Shown: positions 40,684 to 49,212 of the stretch, one piece after another
Position numbering within the stretch: the first letter of the stretch is position 1
Layout of the letters: each line of letters starts with the position of its first letter
NCBI RefSeq assembly: GCF_016458305.1
Contig: NZ_JAEMHL010000013.1
Coordinates: 1-64,000, forward strand
DNA: 64,000 bases
Direction: 5' to 3'
From: Geomonas anaerohicana
Lineage (GTDB): Bacteria; Desulfobacterota; Desulfuromonadia; Geobacterales; Geobacteraceae
Program-made: the position numbers and the translations under genes
The notes under the pieces: generated by a model
What the model saw: only the letters and a program-made list of their open reading frames with translations
What the model was told of the DNA's origin: nothing
The model's database searches: none

Positions 40684-42360
40684 TTACATCTCCAAAACCA
40701 GCGGCAGTATCACCGGCCGGCGCTCGATGGTCTTGTTGAAGAAGCGGCGCAGCACCCGGCGCACCTCCAGCTTCACCTCGTTCCAGTCGGTCATCGCCTC
40801 GGTGCTCACCAGAGCCAGCGTGTCAAGCACCACCTTCTTCGCTTCGTCCAGGTACTGCTGGCTCTCGTCCTCGAAGATGAACCCGCGCGTCACGATGTCG
40901 GGGCCATAGATGATCTCGCCGCTCACCTGGTTGATGCCGACGATGACCACCACCATGCCGTCCTCGGACAGGTGCTTCCGATCCTTCAGAACCACGTTGC
41001 CGACGTCGCCGACCCCTTTGCCGTCCACGAAGACCCGGCCGGTGTTGACATGGTCCACGATGACCGCCTCGTCGCCGGAGAAGAGCACCACGTCGCCGTT
41101 GACGGCGAGGATGCAGCGCTCCTCCGGGGTGCCGACCCTTTGGGCCAGCTGGGCGTGCTTCACCAGGTGGCGGTACTCGCCGTGCACCGGGACGAAGAAG
41201 CGGGGCTGGACCAGGTTGTGCAAAAGCTTCAGCTCTTCCTGGCTGGCGTGACCGGAGACGTGCACCTCGGAGACCTTTTCGTGAATCACCTCGGCGCCGC
41301 GCCGGTACAGGTGGTTCATCAGGTCGGAGATGGTCTTCTCGTTGCCCGGGATGAACCGGGACGAGAGGATGACGGTATCGCCGCGCTCGAGCTTGATCTG
41401 CTTGTGGTCGTCCATGGCGATGCGGATCAGCGAGCTTCTCGGCTCACCCTGGCTCCCGGTGGTGATCATGCAGACCTGCTCCTTGGGGAGCCTGGGGAGC
41501 TCCTTCAGATCCATGAGGAGATCATCGGGTATGGTGAGGTAGCCGAGCTCGCGGGCGATCTGCACGTTGGCGATCATGGAGCGGCCGTTCAGGAGCACCT
41601 TCCTGCCGCTCTTCTGCGCCGCATGCACCACCTGCTGGACGCGATGTATGTTGCTGGAGAAGGCGGCGACGATGACCCTGCCGGGACAGTTGGGGAAGAT
41701 CTCGTCGAACGCCTCGCCTACCACCCGTTCAGAAAGGGTGTACCCTTCGCGCTCAATGTTGGTGGAGTCGGCGAAGAGCGCCAGCACCCCCGCCTGGCCA
41801 TAGCGGGCGAAGGTGGGGAGGTCGGTGAGCTCGCCGTCCACCGGGGTCTGGTCGAGCTTGAAGTCGCCGGTGTGGATCACCACACCCTCGGGGCAGGTGA
41901 GGGCCAGGGCGCAGCCGTCCACCGTGGAGTGGGCGACGCGGATGAACTCGACGATGAAGTCGCCCAGTTCCACCACGTCCCTCGGTTTCACCACGCGCAG
42001 GTCGACCTTCTGGTCGAGTTCGAACTCCTTCAGCTTTTCCTTGACGAAGCCCAGGGTGAGGGCGGTGCCGTAGATGGGGGGATTGATGTCGCGCAGCACG
42101 TAGGGGAGCGCGCCGATGTGATCCTCGTGTCCGTGGGTGAGCAGGATGGCGCGGATCCGGTCGGCGCGTTCCACGAGGTAGCCGATGTCGGGGATGACCA
42201 CGTCGATGCCCAGCATGTACGGCTCCGGGAACATCAGGCCGCAGTCGACGATGACGATGTCGTCGCCGTACTCGAAGGCGGCCATGTTGAGGCCGATCTC
42301 GCCCAATCCGCCCAGGGCCACGAACTTCAGCCCGGTATTTTCGATGCTGCTTTCTTCCAA
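40684..42360 (-). CDS. rnj: Ribonuclease J
   Basis: The product is 558 aa. It has the metallo-beta-lactamase core LTHGHEDHIGALPYV, GYTLSE motif region, CPGRVIVAAFSSNIHRVQQ (beta-CASP) and a C-terminal domain with VSGHASQEELKLL. It degrades or matures RNA from the 5' end. The start is TTG at 42360, with AAAGGATT just upstream. It lies 66 nt downstream of the small TPR-like gene and could belong to that transcript. Monocistronic is also possible. Confidence 0.94.
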   Translation of the reverse strand: MEESSIENTGLKFVALGGLGEIGLNMAAFEYGDDIVIVDCGLMFPEPYMLGIDVVIPDIGYLVERADRIRAILLTHGHEDHIGALPYVLRDINPPIYGTALTLGFVKEKLKEFELDQKVDLRVVKPRDVVELGDFIVEFIRVAHSTVDGCALALTCPEGVVIHTGDFKLDQTPVDGELTDLPTFARYGQAGVLALFADSTNIEREGYTLSERVVGEAFDEIFPNCPGRVIVAAFSSNIHRVQQVVHAAQKSGRKVLLNGRSMIANVQIARELGYLTIPDDLLMDLKELPRLPKEQVCMITTGSQGEPRSSLIRIAMDDHKQIKLERGDTVILSSRFIPGNEKTISDLMNHLYRRGAEVIHEKVSEVHVSGHASQEELKLLHNLVQPRFFVPVHGEYRHLVKHAQLAQRVGTPEERCILAVNGDVVLFSGDEAVIVDHVNTGRVFVDGKGVGDVGNVVLKDRKHLSEDGMVVVIVGINQVSGEIIYGPDIVTRGFIFEDESQQYLDEAKKVVLDTLALVSTEAMTDWNEVKLEVRRVLRRFFNKTIERRPVILPLVLEM

Positions 42361-42379
42361 GATAATCCTTTGCGGTTGC

Positions 42380-42408
42380 GGGGACTGGCTCCGCAGGTGC
42401 CTGTCCCC
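42380..42408. repeat. Dispersed palindrome (GGGGACTGG...CCTGTCCCC)
   Basis: A 29-bp hairpin lies between the TPR-like gene and rnj, in the same family as 38077-38105 but opposite in orientation. Confidence 0.8.
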
Positions 42409-42426
42409 CTTTGATTTTCGGTGGCG

Positions 42427-42822
42427 CTACCGTCCCTGCTGCGCCACCAGTGCTGCAATACGGGCGTCGCAGCGCTGGATCCACTCCTGTCCGGGGGAGT
42501 AGATGCCGGCCACGGCGTAGAACGAGCTTCTCAGGGCGCGGTAGGCGATCAACGCACGCGCCGTATCGTGGTTCGCTTCCGCCATCTGCCCGAGGTCCCA
42601 CAGTTTCTGTGCGCTGCGGGGGACGATGGAGCTGCCCGGGGTGTACATGTGGATGGCGGCCTCGTAACCGGCCACCGCCGCAGGGTAGTCGCCGGAGGCG
42701 GTCGCCTTTTCACCTTTTTCGAACTGCACGTACTGCCGGTACAGCGCATTGCCCCAAAACAGGGCGACGGAAATCAGTGCGATCGCTGCGACATTTACCG
42801 CTATGGTTTTGACCTTTTCCAT
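42427..42822 (-). CDS. Membrane-anchored TPR-like protein, 131 aa
   Basis: The product has one membrane segment near the N-terminus (VNVAAIALISVALFWGNALY, about residues 9-28). A following helical repeat region (FEKGEKATASGDYPAAVAGYEAAIHMY) matches TPR spacing. It should face the periplasm. Function unknown. The ATG at 42822 has AGGAAACAG upstream and follows the stop of the small membrane protein by 28 nt, so it is probably the third gene of the plsC operon. Confidence 0.75.
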   Translation of the reverse strand: MEKVKTIAVNVAAIALISVALFWGNALYRQYVQFEKGEKATASGDYPAAVAGYEAAIHMYTPGSSIVPRSAQKLWDLGQMAEANHDTARALIAYRALRSSFYAVAGIYSPGQEWIQRCDARIAALVAQQGR

Positions 42823-42850
42823 GCTTTTTCTGTTTCCTGTGCCTTCAGAG

Positions 42851-43033
42851 TTACCCCTGGAAGAAATTGGGAGCGACGACGAGCAGCGTGCCCAGCAGGG
42901 CGAGCACCACACCCAGGAGGACTGTCGCGGCCGCAACCACGTTGAGCGGCGAGCGCAGCCGGTGCGCGGCGGGAAGCCCCCACGCGATCAGACCGACCCC
43001 GCCAAGGGCCAGCGCCAGGTAAACCATGACCAT
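42851..43033 (-). CDS. Small membrane protein, 60 aa
   Basis: A 60-aa hydrophobic protein with two membrane segments (YLALALGGVGLIAWGLP and VVAAATVLLGVVLALLGTLLVVAPNF). It starts directly at the plsC stop with no gap. A GGAGG site lies inside the plsC end, eight bases upstream. This coupling supports translation despite its small size. No family is recognised. Confidence 0.68.
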   Translation of the reverse strand: MVMVYLALALGGVGLIAWGLPAAHRLRSPLNVVAAATVLLGVVLALLGTLLVVAPNFFQG

Positions 43034-43729
43034 CTAACTAACCTCCAGGTTTGCTGCTATCGCTGCACGGACCCGCTCCAGGAGTTCCGCCTCCGGGACC
43101 CCCGCGACGTCGATGGGCGCGCCAAAGGTGATCCTGATGGTCCCCGGACGCAACTCGATGCGGTTGCGCGGGTTGATCGCGCGGCTGCCGTTAATGGTGA
43201 ACGGGACGATGGGAACGCCGGCACGGGCCGCCAGCATGAAGGCCCCACGTTTGAAGGGGAGCAGCGCGCCGTCCTTGGTGCGGGTTCCTTCCGGGAAGAT
43301 CACCACGCTGGCGCCTGCGGCGATGCGCTGGGCGGCCTGGTTCATGCTCCTGAGCGCCTTCCTGCCGTCGCTGCGATCAAGCGGGATGTAGCCCGCGCGA
43401 CGCATGGCCGCGCCGAAGACCGGCACCCGGAACAGCTCCTCCTTGGCGACCCAGGAGAACAGGCGCGGGATGGCACGGCTCAGGGCCAGGATGTCGAAGT
43501 TGCCCTGGTGGTTCCCCATGTAGATGACCGGCCCCTCGGTCGGGACCTGTTCCAGCCCCTCCACCTGCAGTCTGATCTGGGCGGCCCAGAGCGAGCCGAT
43601 GCCCCAGACCCTGGCGACGGCGTGACCCGCCCTGCCGGAGGCGTCGAAAAGACCACCGAAGACGGCGGCGAGGCTGCATAACAACGTGTACGGAACGAAG
43701 AAAAGAAGGTAGATACGAGCTCTCAGCAT
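43034..43729 (-). CDS. plsC: 1-acylglycerol-3-phosphate O-acyltransferase
   Basis: The product is 231 aa. The HxxxxD catalytic motif is NHQGNFD; FPEGTRTKDG and GVPIVPFTING complete the active site. An N-terminal hydrophobic segment anchors it in the membrane. It makes phosphatidic acid from lysophosphatidic acid. Upstream of two small membrane-associated genes and with them likely an operon. Confidence 0.93.
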   Translation of the reverse strand: MLRARIYLLFFVPYTLLCSLAAVFGGLFDASGRAGHAVARVWGIGSLWAAQIRLQVEGLEQVPTEGPVIYMGNHQGNFDILALSRAIPRLFSWVAKEELFRVPVFGAAMRRAGYIPLDRSDGRKALRSMNQAAQRIAAGASVVIFPEGTRTKDGALLPFKRGAFMLAARAGVPIVPFTINGSRAINPRNRIELRPGTIRITFGAPIDVAGVPEAELLERVRAAIAANLEVS

Positions 43730-43846
43730 GACCGGTTACGTTACTTTTTTTTCCGATGAGAGTCAAACAATATCGCTTGCCATGAGACCCCGATTTCTAT
43801 ACACTTCCCGGAATTCAAAACGTGACACGAACAAAGGAGAACCCCC

Positions 43847-44290
43847 ATGGCAAGTCTCAACAAGGTGATGCTCATAGGCAACCTGGGCAAGGACCCCGAG
43901 GTGCGCTACACCGCCGGCGGTACCGCCGTAGCTTCCTTCTCCCTGGCCACCACCGACCGCATCAAGGGCAAGGACGGCAACTGGGAAGACAAGACCGAAT
44001 GGCACAACATCACCCTCTGGGCGCGTCTGGCCGAGATCGCCGGCGAGTACCTTTCCAAGGGGAAGACCGTATATATCGAAGGACGTCTGCAGACCCGCAA
44101 GTGGACCGATAAGGACGGCAAGGACCGCTACACCACCGAGATCGTAGGCGAGAAGATGCAGATGCTCTCCGCCAAGGGTGAAGGCGGCGGCCAGCGCCAG
44201 GGTGGCGGCGGTCGTCCCCAGCAGGATTACAACCAGGGCGGCGGTTACGAGGAGCCGGTCTTCAACCCGGACGACGAGATCCCGTTCTAA
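43847..44290 (+). CDS. ssb: Single-stranded DNA-binding protein
   Basis: The product is 147 aa. The OB fold spans residues 1-108 ([51 protein letters not shown]). A Gly/Gln-rich linker of about 25 residues leads to the acidic tip DDEIPF, which binds repair and replication partners. A GGAG site precedes the ATG. It is followed by a strong terminator. Confidence 0.97.
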   Translation: MASLNKVMLIGNLGKDPEVRYTAGGTAVASFSLATTDRIKGKDGNWEDKTEWHNITLWARLAEIAGEYLSKGKTVYIEGRLQTRKWTDKDGKDRYTTEIVGEKMQMLSAKGEGGGQRQGGGGRPQQDYNQGGGYEEPVFNPDDEIPF

Positions 44291-44311
44291 CCAAACGAAA
44301 CAGGAACAAAC

Positions 44312-44349
44312 AAAAAAGCCGCAACCAGAGATGGTTGCGGCTTTTTTTA
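44312..44349 (+). terminator. Rho-independent terminator after ssb
   Basis: A perfect AAAGCCGCAACCA / TGGTTGCGGCTTT stem is followed by TTTTTTT. It also lies next to the end of the GAF kinase on the other strand. Confidence 0.9.
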
Positions 44350-44373
44350 TCGTGTGGTCGCGGCGGCTGTGAC

Positions 44374-45705
44374 TCAGACCTGCACCCGAAACCTCGCGCC
44401 GCCGTCGACGTTCGCCGCGGTCAGGGAGCCTCCCATGTTCCTCTCTATGATCATCTTGGCCATGTAGAGCCCGATCCCCGTCGCCTGGGGCCCCTTGGTG
44501 GTGAAGTAGGGATCGAAGATCTTGTCGGCAATTTCCGTCGGTATTCCGCCCGCGTTATCCAAAAGGGTCACCACGGAGCGTCCGTCCTCTTCACGAACCT
44601 CAATCCGGATGGTCGGGCCTTCTATCTTCCTGGCGACGAACACGTCCCTCGCGTTGATCAGTATGTTCAGCAGAACCTGGGAATAATCGCTGGGATAACC
44701 GTCGATCATTGGGTCGGCAAGGGCGGAAACGGCTATGTCGATGTTGAGTTCGCGCAGGCTGGTGTCGACCAGGGAGACCGTCTTTTGCACCGTATCCAGC
44801 ACCCGGAAGCGAATCTTCTCCTGCCCCGGGCTGAAGAAGTTCCTGAAATTGTCGATGGTGCGCGACATCTGGGTGATGGCTTCCATCATCCTGCGCACCT
44901 TGTCGTCGAGATACCCCTCGTCGAGTTCACCCAGGCGATAGGTCATGGGGAGGTCCTGGGCCAGCAGGGCAAGCACGTTGAGCGGCTGGCGCCACTGGTG
45001 GGCGATGTTGCTGATCATTTCCCCCATGGCCGCCAAGCGCCCCTGCTGGATCAGCATCTGGTCCATCTGCCGCAACTGCTCTGCGGTGCTCAGACGCTCC
45101 TCGGTTTCCCGCTTCAAATCCCGATGGGCCCGGCACAACTCCTCATGTTTTTCCTGCATCCTCTTCTCGGCCACTGTCCTGGTGCGGATCTCGGAGCGAA
45201 GCTGGATCTCGGTCATGACCGAAGCCGCCAGATCCTCGATCATCGCTACCTGCGCCTGGGTCCACTTCCTGGGCTTGCAATCGATGACACAGAACGAGCC
45301 GAGTATGTAGCCGTCGACGGTGGCGAGCGGGATGCCCAGGTACGCGATCACGTGCAGGTCCTTGATGGCGGGGTTGTCCTTGAAGAACGGGTGTAGCCGG
45401 GCGTCCTCGATGAGCAGCGGCTGCTTCGCGATCCGGTTGTACTGGCAGAAGGAGTGGCTGAGCGGCGTTTCGCGCCGGGATTGCCACGGCTCGGGTAGGC
45501 CGAGGCAGCTCTTGAAGAACTGCCGGTCCGCGTCCACCAGGGTGACCAGCGAGACCGGGGCATCGACGAACTGGGTCGCCAGCCGGGTCAGGCGATCGAA
45601 GGCTTCTTCGGCGGGTGTATCGAGCAGGGCCACGGCGCGCAGCGCCGCAAGTCGGGTGGGATCGGCCACGTGGGTCGAGATGTCACTGAAGTTGTAATCT
45701 GTCAT
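44374..45705 (-). CDS. GAF-domain sensor histidine kinase
   Basis: The product is 443 aa with no membrane segment. A GAF domain covers residues 20-175, with LDTPAEEAFDRLTRLATQFV and LGSFCVIDCKPR. A coiled coil leads into the dimerisation helix with H-box ISNIAHQWRQPLNVL, then the ATPase domain with LLNILINARDV, DNAGGIP and GIGLYMAKMIIERNMGG. No receiver is fused or adjacent. The ATG at 45705 (MTDYNFSDIS) has GGATGAG upstream and was preferred to the frame start ten codons earlier. Signal unknown. Confidence 0.9.
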   Translation of the reverse strand: MTDYNFSDISTHVADPTRLAALRAVALLDTPAEEAFDRLTRLATQFVDAPVSLVTLVDADRQFFKSCLGLPEPWQSRRETPLSHSFCQYNRIAKQPLLIEDARLHPFFKDNPAIKDLHVIAYLGIPLATVDGYILGSFCVIDCKPRKWTQAQVAMIEDLAASVMTEIQLRSEIRTRTVAEKRMQEKHEELCRAHRDLKRETEERLSTAEQLRQMDQMLIQQGRLAAMGEMISNIAHQWRQPLNVLALLAQDLPMTYRLGELDEGYLDDKVRRMMEAITQMSRTIDNFRNFFSPGQEKIRFRVLDTVQKTVSLVDTSLRELNIDIAVSALADPMIDGYPSDYSQVLLNILINARDVFVARKIEGPTIRIEVREEDGRSVVTLLDNAGGIPTEIADKIFDPYFTTKGPQATGIGLYMAKMIIERNMGGSLTAANVDGGARFRVQV

Positions 45706-45949
45706 TTGCTCATCCGGGATAATGGCCCACAGCACAGCTGGAAAAGTATCAGGATTTTCTCAGGTTTCAAGCGACACCGCTCCTGCGCCAGGAGAATTCT
45801 GCTCGACTCTTCTGTCGCCTCCTGCCAGGCTGCGCGCCGGCACAGATGAAAATTTCCTCTCTCTTTTAGGTATTTACACGATCCGCGCAAATCAAATATG
45901 ATGTGATGGTTTGCTGAACAAACCGCAACATTCATGAGCAGGAACAGGC

Positions 45950-46303
45950 ATGGCCAAGATCATTTCATTGGAGAAGACGCGGCAGGCGATCAAAAAGAGA
46001 AGGGAAGCGGAGGCGCTTTTGCGCGACACCGAGGATGACATCACCGCCATCCTCAACGACTACTCGCTGACCCCAGCCAACCGGCGCTGGAAGCTGGAGA
46101 ACATGCTGATGGACGTCGATGAGCAGCTGGACCTGTACCGCAGGGAACTCGAGGCAGCCGAGCGGAAACTTAATGCCCTCGTGGCCAGCGCCGAAGGCGA
46201 GATTGCCCGTGCCTACGGCGAGTTCGAGACCAAGGTGCGCGGCATGACCCTCGCCGTCAGGAAGCTGACCGGCTCCCCGCACCCCGATCCCATCACCGAA
46301 TAG
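45950..46303 (+). CDS. Coiled-coil conserved hypothetical protein, 117 aa
   Basis: The product is highly charged and predicted helical. Residues about 8-40 and 50-100 show heptad-like patterns (REAEALLRDTEDDITAIL, LYRRELEAAERKLNALV). No signal peptide, membrane segment or enzyme motif was seen. An AACAGGCATG start region has no strong ribosome site. It sits 128 nt before the selenoprotein gene on the same strand, with a GC hairpin in between. Function unknown. Confidence 0.7.
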   Translation: MAKIISLEKTRQAIKKRREAEALLRDTEDDITAILNDYSLTPANRRWKLENMLMDVDEQLDLYRRELEAAERKLNALVASAEGEIARAYGEFETKVRGMTLAVRKLTGSPHPDPITE

Positions 46304-46308
46304 CAACC

Positions 46309-46327
46309 GGCGCCCCTTCGGGGCGCC
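46309..46327 (+). terminator. GC hairpin after the coiled-coil gene
   Basis: GGCGCCCC, TTC, GGGGCGCC is a tight 8-bp stem. It lacks a T run, so termination is possible but weak. Confidence 0.4.
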
Positions 46328-46431
46328 ACCCCCTCCCCCGCCACCCACCGCAGGTTAAGGTTTCCAGAGGCGCGCGTTTGTGCTAGTTATGTAGACGCTC
46401 GTCAGACAGCTCACCTGCAAGGAGGTGGACC

Positions 46432-46686
46432 ATGAAAATCCGTAAGAAGATCCTGGATTTCGAGTATGAGGAAGTCCTCGAGGTCAAGTACCGGGAACTG
46501 ATCCGTGTCGCCTGCGCCGTGGCCGTCGGTTGTCCCGACTGACTCAAGAAGCACTTCGCGGTCGCGAAGGAAGCAGGCGCCACCGAAGCGGAACTGAACG
46601 AGGCCCTGGCCTACGGCATCATCGCGCCGTCGGGACGGGCCAAGAACTTCGTACGCAGCCAGGAAGACATTTTAAAAGAGCTGTAG
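46432..46686 (+). CDS. Selenocysteine-containing AhpD/CMD-like protein (in-frame TGA = Sec)
   Basis: The gene is 85 codons including the stop, with the ATG at 46432 behind a perfect GGAGGTGGAC site. Codon 37 (46540-46542) is TGA and the frame continues to TAG at 46684-46686. Read as selenocysteine, it gives a motif C34-P-D-U37-L-K-K-H41. This is the CxxCxxxH active site of the AhpD/carboxymuconolactone decarboxylase family with the second Cys replaced by Sec. The sequence after it (AVAKEAGATEAELNEALAYG) is typical of that family and shows no frame break. A hairpin with a GGUC loop lies where a bacterial SECIS should be. Likely a thiol/selenol redox or peroxidase-linked protein. SelB and SelC are not in this window. 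Confidence 0.85.
46554..46569 (+). promoter_or_regulatory. Bacterial SECIS-like hairpin for the selenoprotein gene
   Basis: CTTCGC (46554-46559) pairs with GCGAAG (46564-46569) around the loop GGTC. In RNA the loop holds the GU dinucleotide that SelB recognises. The loop begins 17 nt after the TGA, close to the spacing in E. coli fdhF. The hairpin lies in the coding region, as bacterial SECIS elements do. Confidence 0.75.
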
Positions 46687-46690
46687 TGCC

Positions 46691-46767
46691 AACAGGGATG
46701 AAGGGGATGCAGGGGATACGGCGGGTTGTTGCCTCGCACTATCCCTCTTATCCCCTTCATCCCTGTT
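46691..46767. repeat. Perfect 18-bp inverted repeat (77-bp element)
   Basis: AACAGGGATGAAGGGGAT at 46691-46708 is inverted exactly at 46750-46767. It lies between the selenoprotein gene and the MATE gene. It may act as a terminator-like structure or a remnant of a dispersed element. Confidence 0.8.
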
Positions 46768-46788
46768 CGCCGTAAGGTTTTCCCCATC

Positions 46789-48132
46789 TTGAAACGTCTC
46801 ACTCTCAACAAATCGACCAAACGGGTCTCGATCCGGCGCAACGTGGCGGCATTGTCCATGCCGGTGCTCCTTTCCTCGCTGTTCCAGCGCCTGGTCTCCA
46901 TCGTGGACATCTTCATGGTGGGGGGGCTGGGCGCCGCGGCCATCGCCGCCACCGGCCTGGGGCAGCTCCTCATCTTCGTCACCATGACAGTATTCTGGGG
47001 CTTCTCCACCGGCGCCAACGTGGTTATCGCCCACCTCTGGGGCGCAGGACGCCGACTGGAAGCCCGCAGGACCGCCTTCGCCTCGCTCCTTTTCTGCGCC
47101 GTCCTCGCGGTGGCGGCCACCCTGCTCGGCATCGGCTTCGGGAGGAATATCGCCGTTTTTCTGGGGGCGCAGCCCGATGTGCTCGCCTACGCCTCGGACT
47201 ACATCCGCCTCGTATTCCTCTACTTCGGCTTCACCGCCGGCCTCAACATCCTCTCCGCCATCATGCAGGGGACCGGCAACACCCGCACCCCGATGGAGGG
47301 GATCCTGCTGGTGAACGTCCTGCACGTCGCCATTGCCTACCCCCTGATCTACGGCTACCTGGGCTTCCCGCGCTACGGCGTACTCGGCGCCGCCTACGCC
47401 ATCAACATCTCCGAAGCCGCCGGCTTCAGCTATCTGCTGATCCAGGCGCTCAGGAAGGGATACCTGAAGATCGGCCGCCCCGACCTGGCCCTGTTGAAGA
47501 AGGTGATCGACATCGGCTACCCGGTGGCGCTGGAGCGCGTCGCCCAGCAGTCGGGCCAGCTCTTCTACTCGAAGTTCATCATCGGTTTCGGCACCGCCGC
47601 GTACGCCGCGCACCAGATCGGCCTTTCCATCGAATCGCTCTCCTTCATGCCGGGCGCGGGGATGGGGATCGCGGCAGCGACCCTGATGGGGCAGTCCATA
47701 GGCGCCAGGAAACTCCGACGCGCCCACATGAGCCACACCGAGGCGCTCCGGCTGGCGGTGCTGGTCATGGGCTGCATGGCCCTGCTCTTCTTCTTCCTGC
47801 CGCACCACCTGATCGCCCTGTTCACCCACGACCCGGACGTCATCGAAAAGGGGAGCGTCTTCCTCCGGCTGGTCGCCTTCGCCCAGGTGCCGCTCGCCCT
47901 CTCCTTCGTCTATGCCGGGAGCCTGCGCGGCACCGGTGACACCCACTACGTCTTCCTGGTTACCCTGGTGTCCATGTGGGGCATCCGGGTGCTCCTCTCC
48001 TACATCGCCGCGGTGCCGCTGCAGCTCTCCCTTTACGCCGTCTGGAGTGTCTTCCTCCTCGACTGGTTCTTCCGGGCCGGCGCCTTCTGGTGGCGCTACC
48101 AGCGTCGCGACCTGCACCAGGTCATCATCTGA
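46789..48132 (+). CDS. MATE-family efflux transporter (second type)
   Basis: The product is 447 aa with about twelve membrane segments. It opens NKSTKRVSIRRNVAALSMPVLLSSLFQRLVSIVDIFMVGG and has TVFWGFSTGANVVIAHLWGAGRR in half one. Half two has GAGMGIAAATLMGQSIGARK. The start is uncertain: the frame opens at 46726 inside a repeat hairpin, so the TTG at 46789, with an AAGG upstream, is preferred here. It is followed after 2 nt by a methyltransferase gene. Confidence 0.88.
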   Translation: MKRLTLNKSTKRVSIRRNVAALSMPVLLSSLFQRLVSIVDIFMVGGLGAAAIAATGLGQLLIFVTMTVFWGFSTGANVVIAHLWGAGRRLEARRTAFASLLFCAVLAVAATLLGIGFGRNIAVFLGAQPDVLAYASDYIRLVFLYFGFTAGLNILSAIMQGTGNTRTPMEGILLVNVLHVAIAYPLIYGYLGFPRYGVLGAAYAINISEAAGFSYLLIQALRKGYLKIGRPDLALLKKVIDIGYPVALERVAQQSGQLFYSKFIIGFGTAAYAAHQIGLSIESLSFMPGAGMGIAAATLMGQSIGARKLRRAHMSHTEALRLAVLVMGCMALLFFFLPHHLIALFTHDPDVIEKGSVFLRLVAFAQVPLALSFVYAGSLRGTGDTHYVFLVTLVSMWGIRVLLSYIAAVPLQLSLYAVWSVFLLDWFFRAGAFWWRYQRRDLHQVII

Positions 48133-48134
48133 CC

Positions 48135-49184
48135 ATGCAGCTTTCCTTCGTCCCGACCATCGACGCGCGCGAGATCCGTGAACGGCTGTCACTGCTCCTG
48201 GTCACCGGTGCGCTGCTTGACGCCGCGCTGGAACGACGCATCGAGCGGCTCGCAGCGGAGTTCGCCAGCTACGCCGCCAGCTATCCCCTCCCCTTGTGGG
48301 CGCCCGGCCTCGCTCTCAGCAACGAAATGCGGGGGCTGACCGAGGCCCTCTTCCCCCTGGCCCGCCCCCGCGCCCTGTTCGAGCTGATCCTGCGCCGGGG
48401 TTGCCGCTTCGATCCTCTTCTCCCCGGGAGCTACCTATACAGTTCGGCAAGCTGGCTCGACCTGCTCCACAAACTCTCGCCGCGGCTGACGACTGCCGAT
48501 CCTGCTCCGGTGCTGCGCCTGATTGCCGAGGACGATGACGCGCGCGCGGCGTTCCTGTTCGCCCTGATGCTGCCCCAACACTTCGGCGGCGGTTTCGACC
48601 GCTATCGCGAGCAGTACCGGTGGCTGGCCGTGTGGCTTGGCGGGCAGGCGAAGCAATGCGCGACCGCAATCCGGATCCTCGATGCCGCCTGCGGTAGCGG
48701 CGAGGGAACCTACCAGGTAGCGCAGCTCGTAGTGGACGCGGGGCTTGGCGCTAAAAGCGTGGTGCACGGTTCGACGCTGGAGCCGATCGAGCTTTTCGCC
48801 GCCGCCCATCTCCACTTCCCGCACGATCCCGAGCGTGAGCGCGAGTACCGTGACCGGATCCAACAGCTCTTAGGCGCGAAAGGCGCGCCCTCCCTGGAGT
48901 TCTACCTGGACCGGGTCGACGACGTACCGGAGCGGGAGCCGTACCACTTGGTGCTTTGCAACGGACTGCTGGGCGGGCCAATGCTACACGAGCCGGCGCA
49001 ACTGGCGGCCGCCTTTTCCGGGCTGTCCGCTCGGCTCGCCCCCGGCGGGCTGTTGCTGGCCGCCGACCGCTTCCATGCCGGCTGGCGCCTGCGCGTCCCG
49101 CGGGAGGCGCTCATCGCCAGCCTGCGCGCCGAGGGTCTCACACCGATTGAGGTTCCGGAGGGGATCGCTGCGATAAAGCCTTAA
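48135..49184 (+). CDS. CheR-like / class I SAM-dependent methyltransferase
   Basis: The product is 349 aa. The SAM-binding motif I is IRILDAACGSGEGTYQVAQL (about residues 175-195), preceded by a helical N-terminal domain of about 165 residues. Motif later in the chain is YHLVLCNGLLGGPMLH. The layout recalls CheR but the usual CheR N-terminal signature is missing. The substrate is unknown. It starts 2 nt after the MATE stop (ATG at 48135), so it is co-transcribed. The frame upstream is an out-of-phase shadow of the MATE gene. Confidence 0.75.
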   Translation: MQLSFVPTIDAREIRERLSLLLVTGALLDAALERRIERLAAEFASYAASYPLPLWAPGLALSNEMRGLTEALFPLARPRALFELILRRGCRFDPLLPGSYLYSSASWLDLLHKLSPRLTTADPAPVLRLIAEDDDARAAFLFALMLPQHFGGGFDRYREQYRWLAVWLGGQAKQCATAIRILDAACGSGEGTYQVAQLVVDAGLGAKSVVHGSTLEPIELFAAAHLHFPHDPEREREYRDRIQQLLGAKGAPSLEFYLDRVDDVPEREPYHLVLCNGLLGGPMLHEPAQLAAAFSGLSARLAPGGLLLAADRFHAGWRLRVPREALIASLRAEGLTPIEVPEGIAAIKP

Positions 49185-49212
49185 GAAAGGGAAAGGGAGC
49201 CCGACATTTTCC

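Noticed and set aside
46432..46686. Reading the in-frame TGA as a mutated pseudogene
   Set aside because: The conserved frame continues without any other defect, TGA replaces exactly the active-site Cys, and a SECIS-like hairpin follows. Selenocysteine explains all three.
46530..46775. An 81-codon plus frame over the 3' part of the selenoprotein gene
   Set aside because: It is out of phase with the conserved CMD-like sequence, has an Arg/Gly-rich translation and no ribosome site.
46726..46788. Start of the MATE gene at 46726
   Set aside because: The codons lie inside a perfect 18-bp inverted repeat and encode a Pro/Ile-rich stretch unlike MATE N-termini.
46672..48192. A 506-codon minus-strand frame opposite the MATE gene
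   Set aside because: Antisense shadow of a clear membrane transporter, with low-complexity His/Glu/Gly-rich translation.
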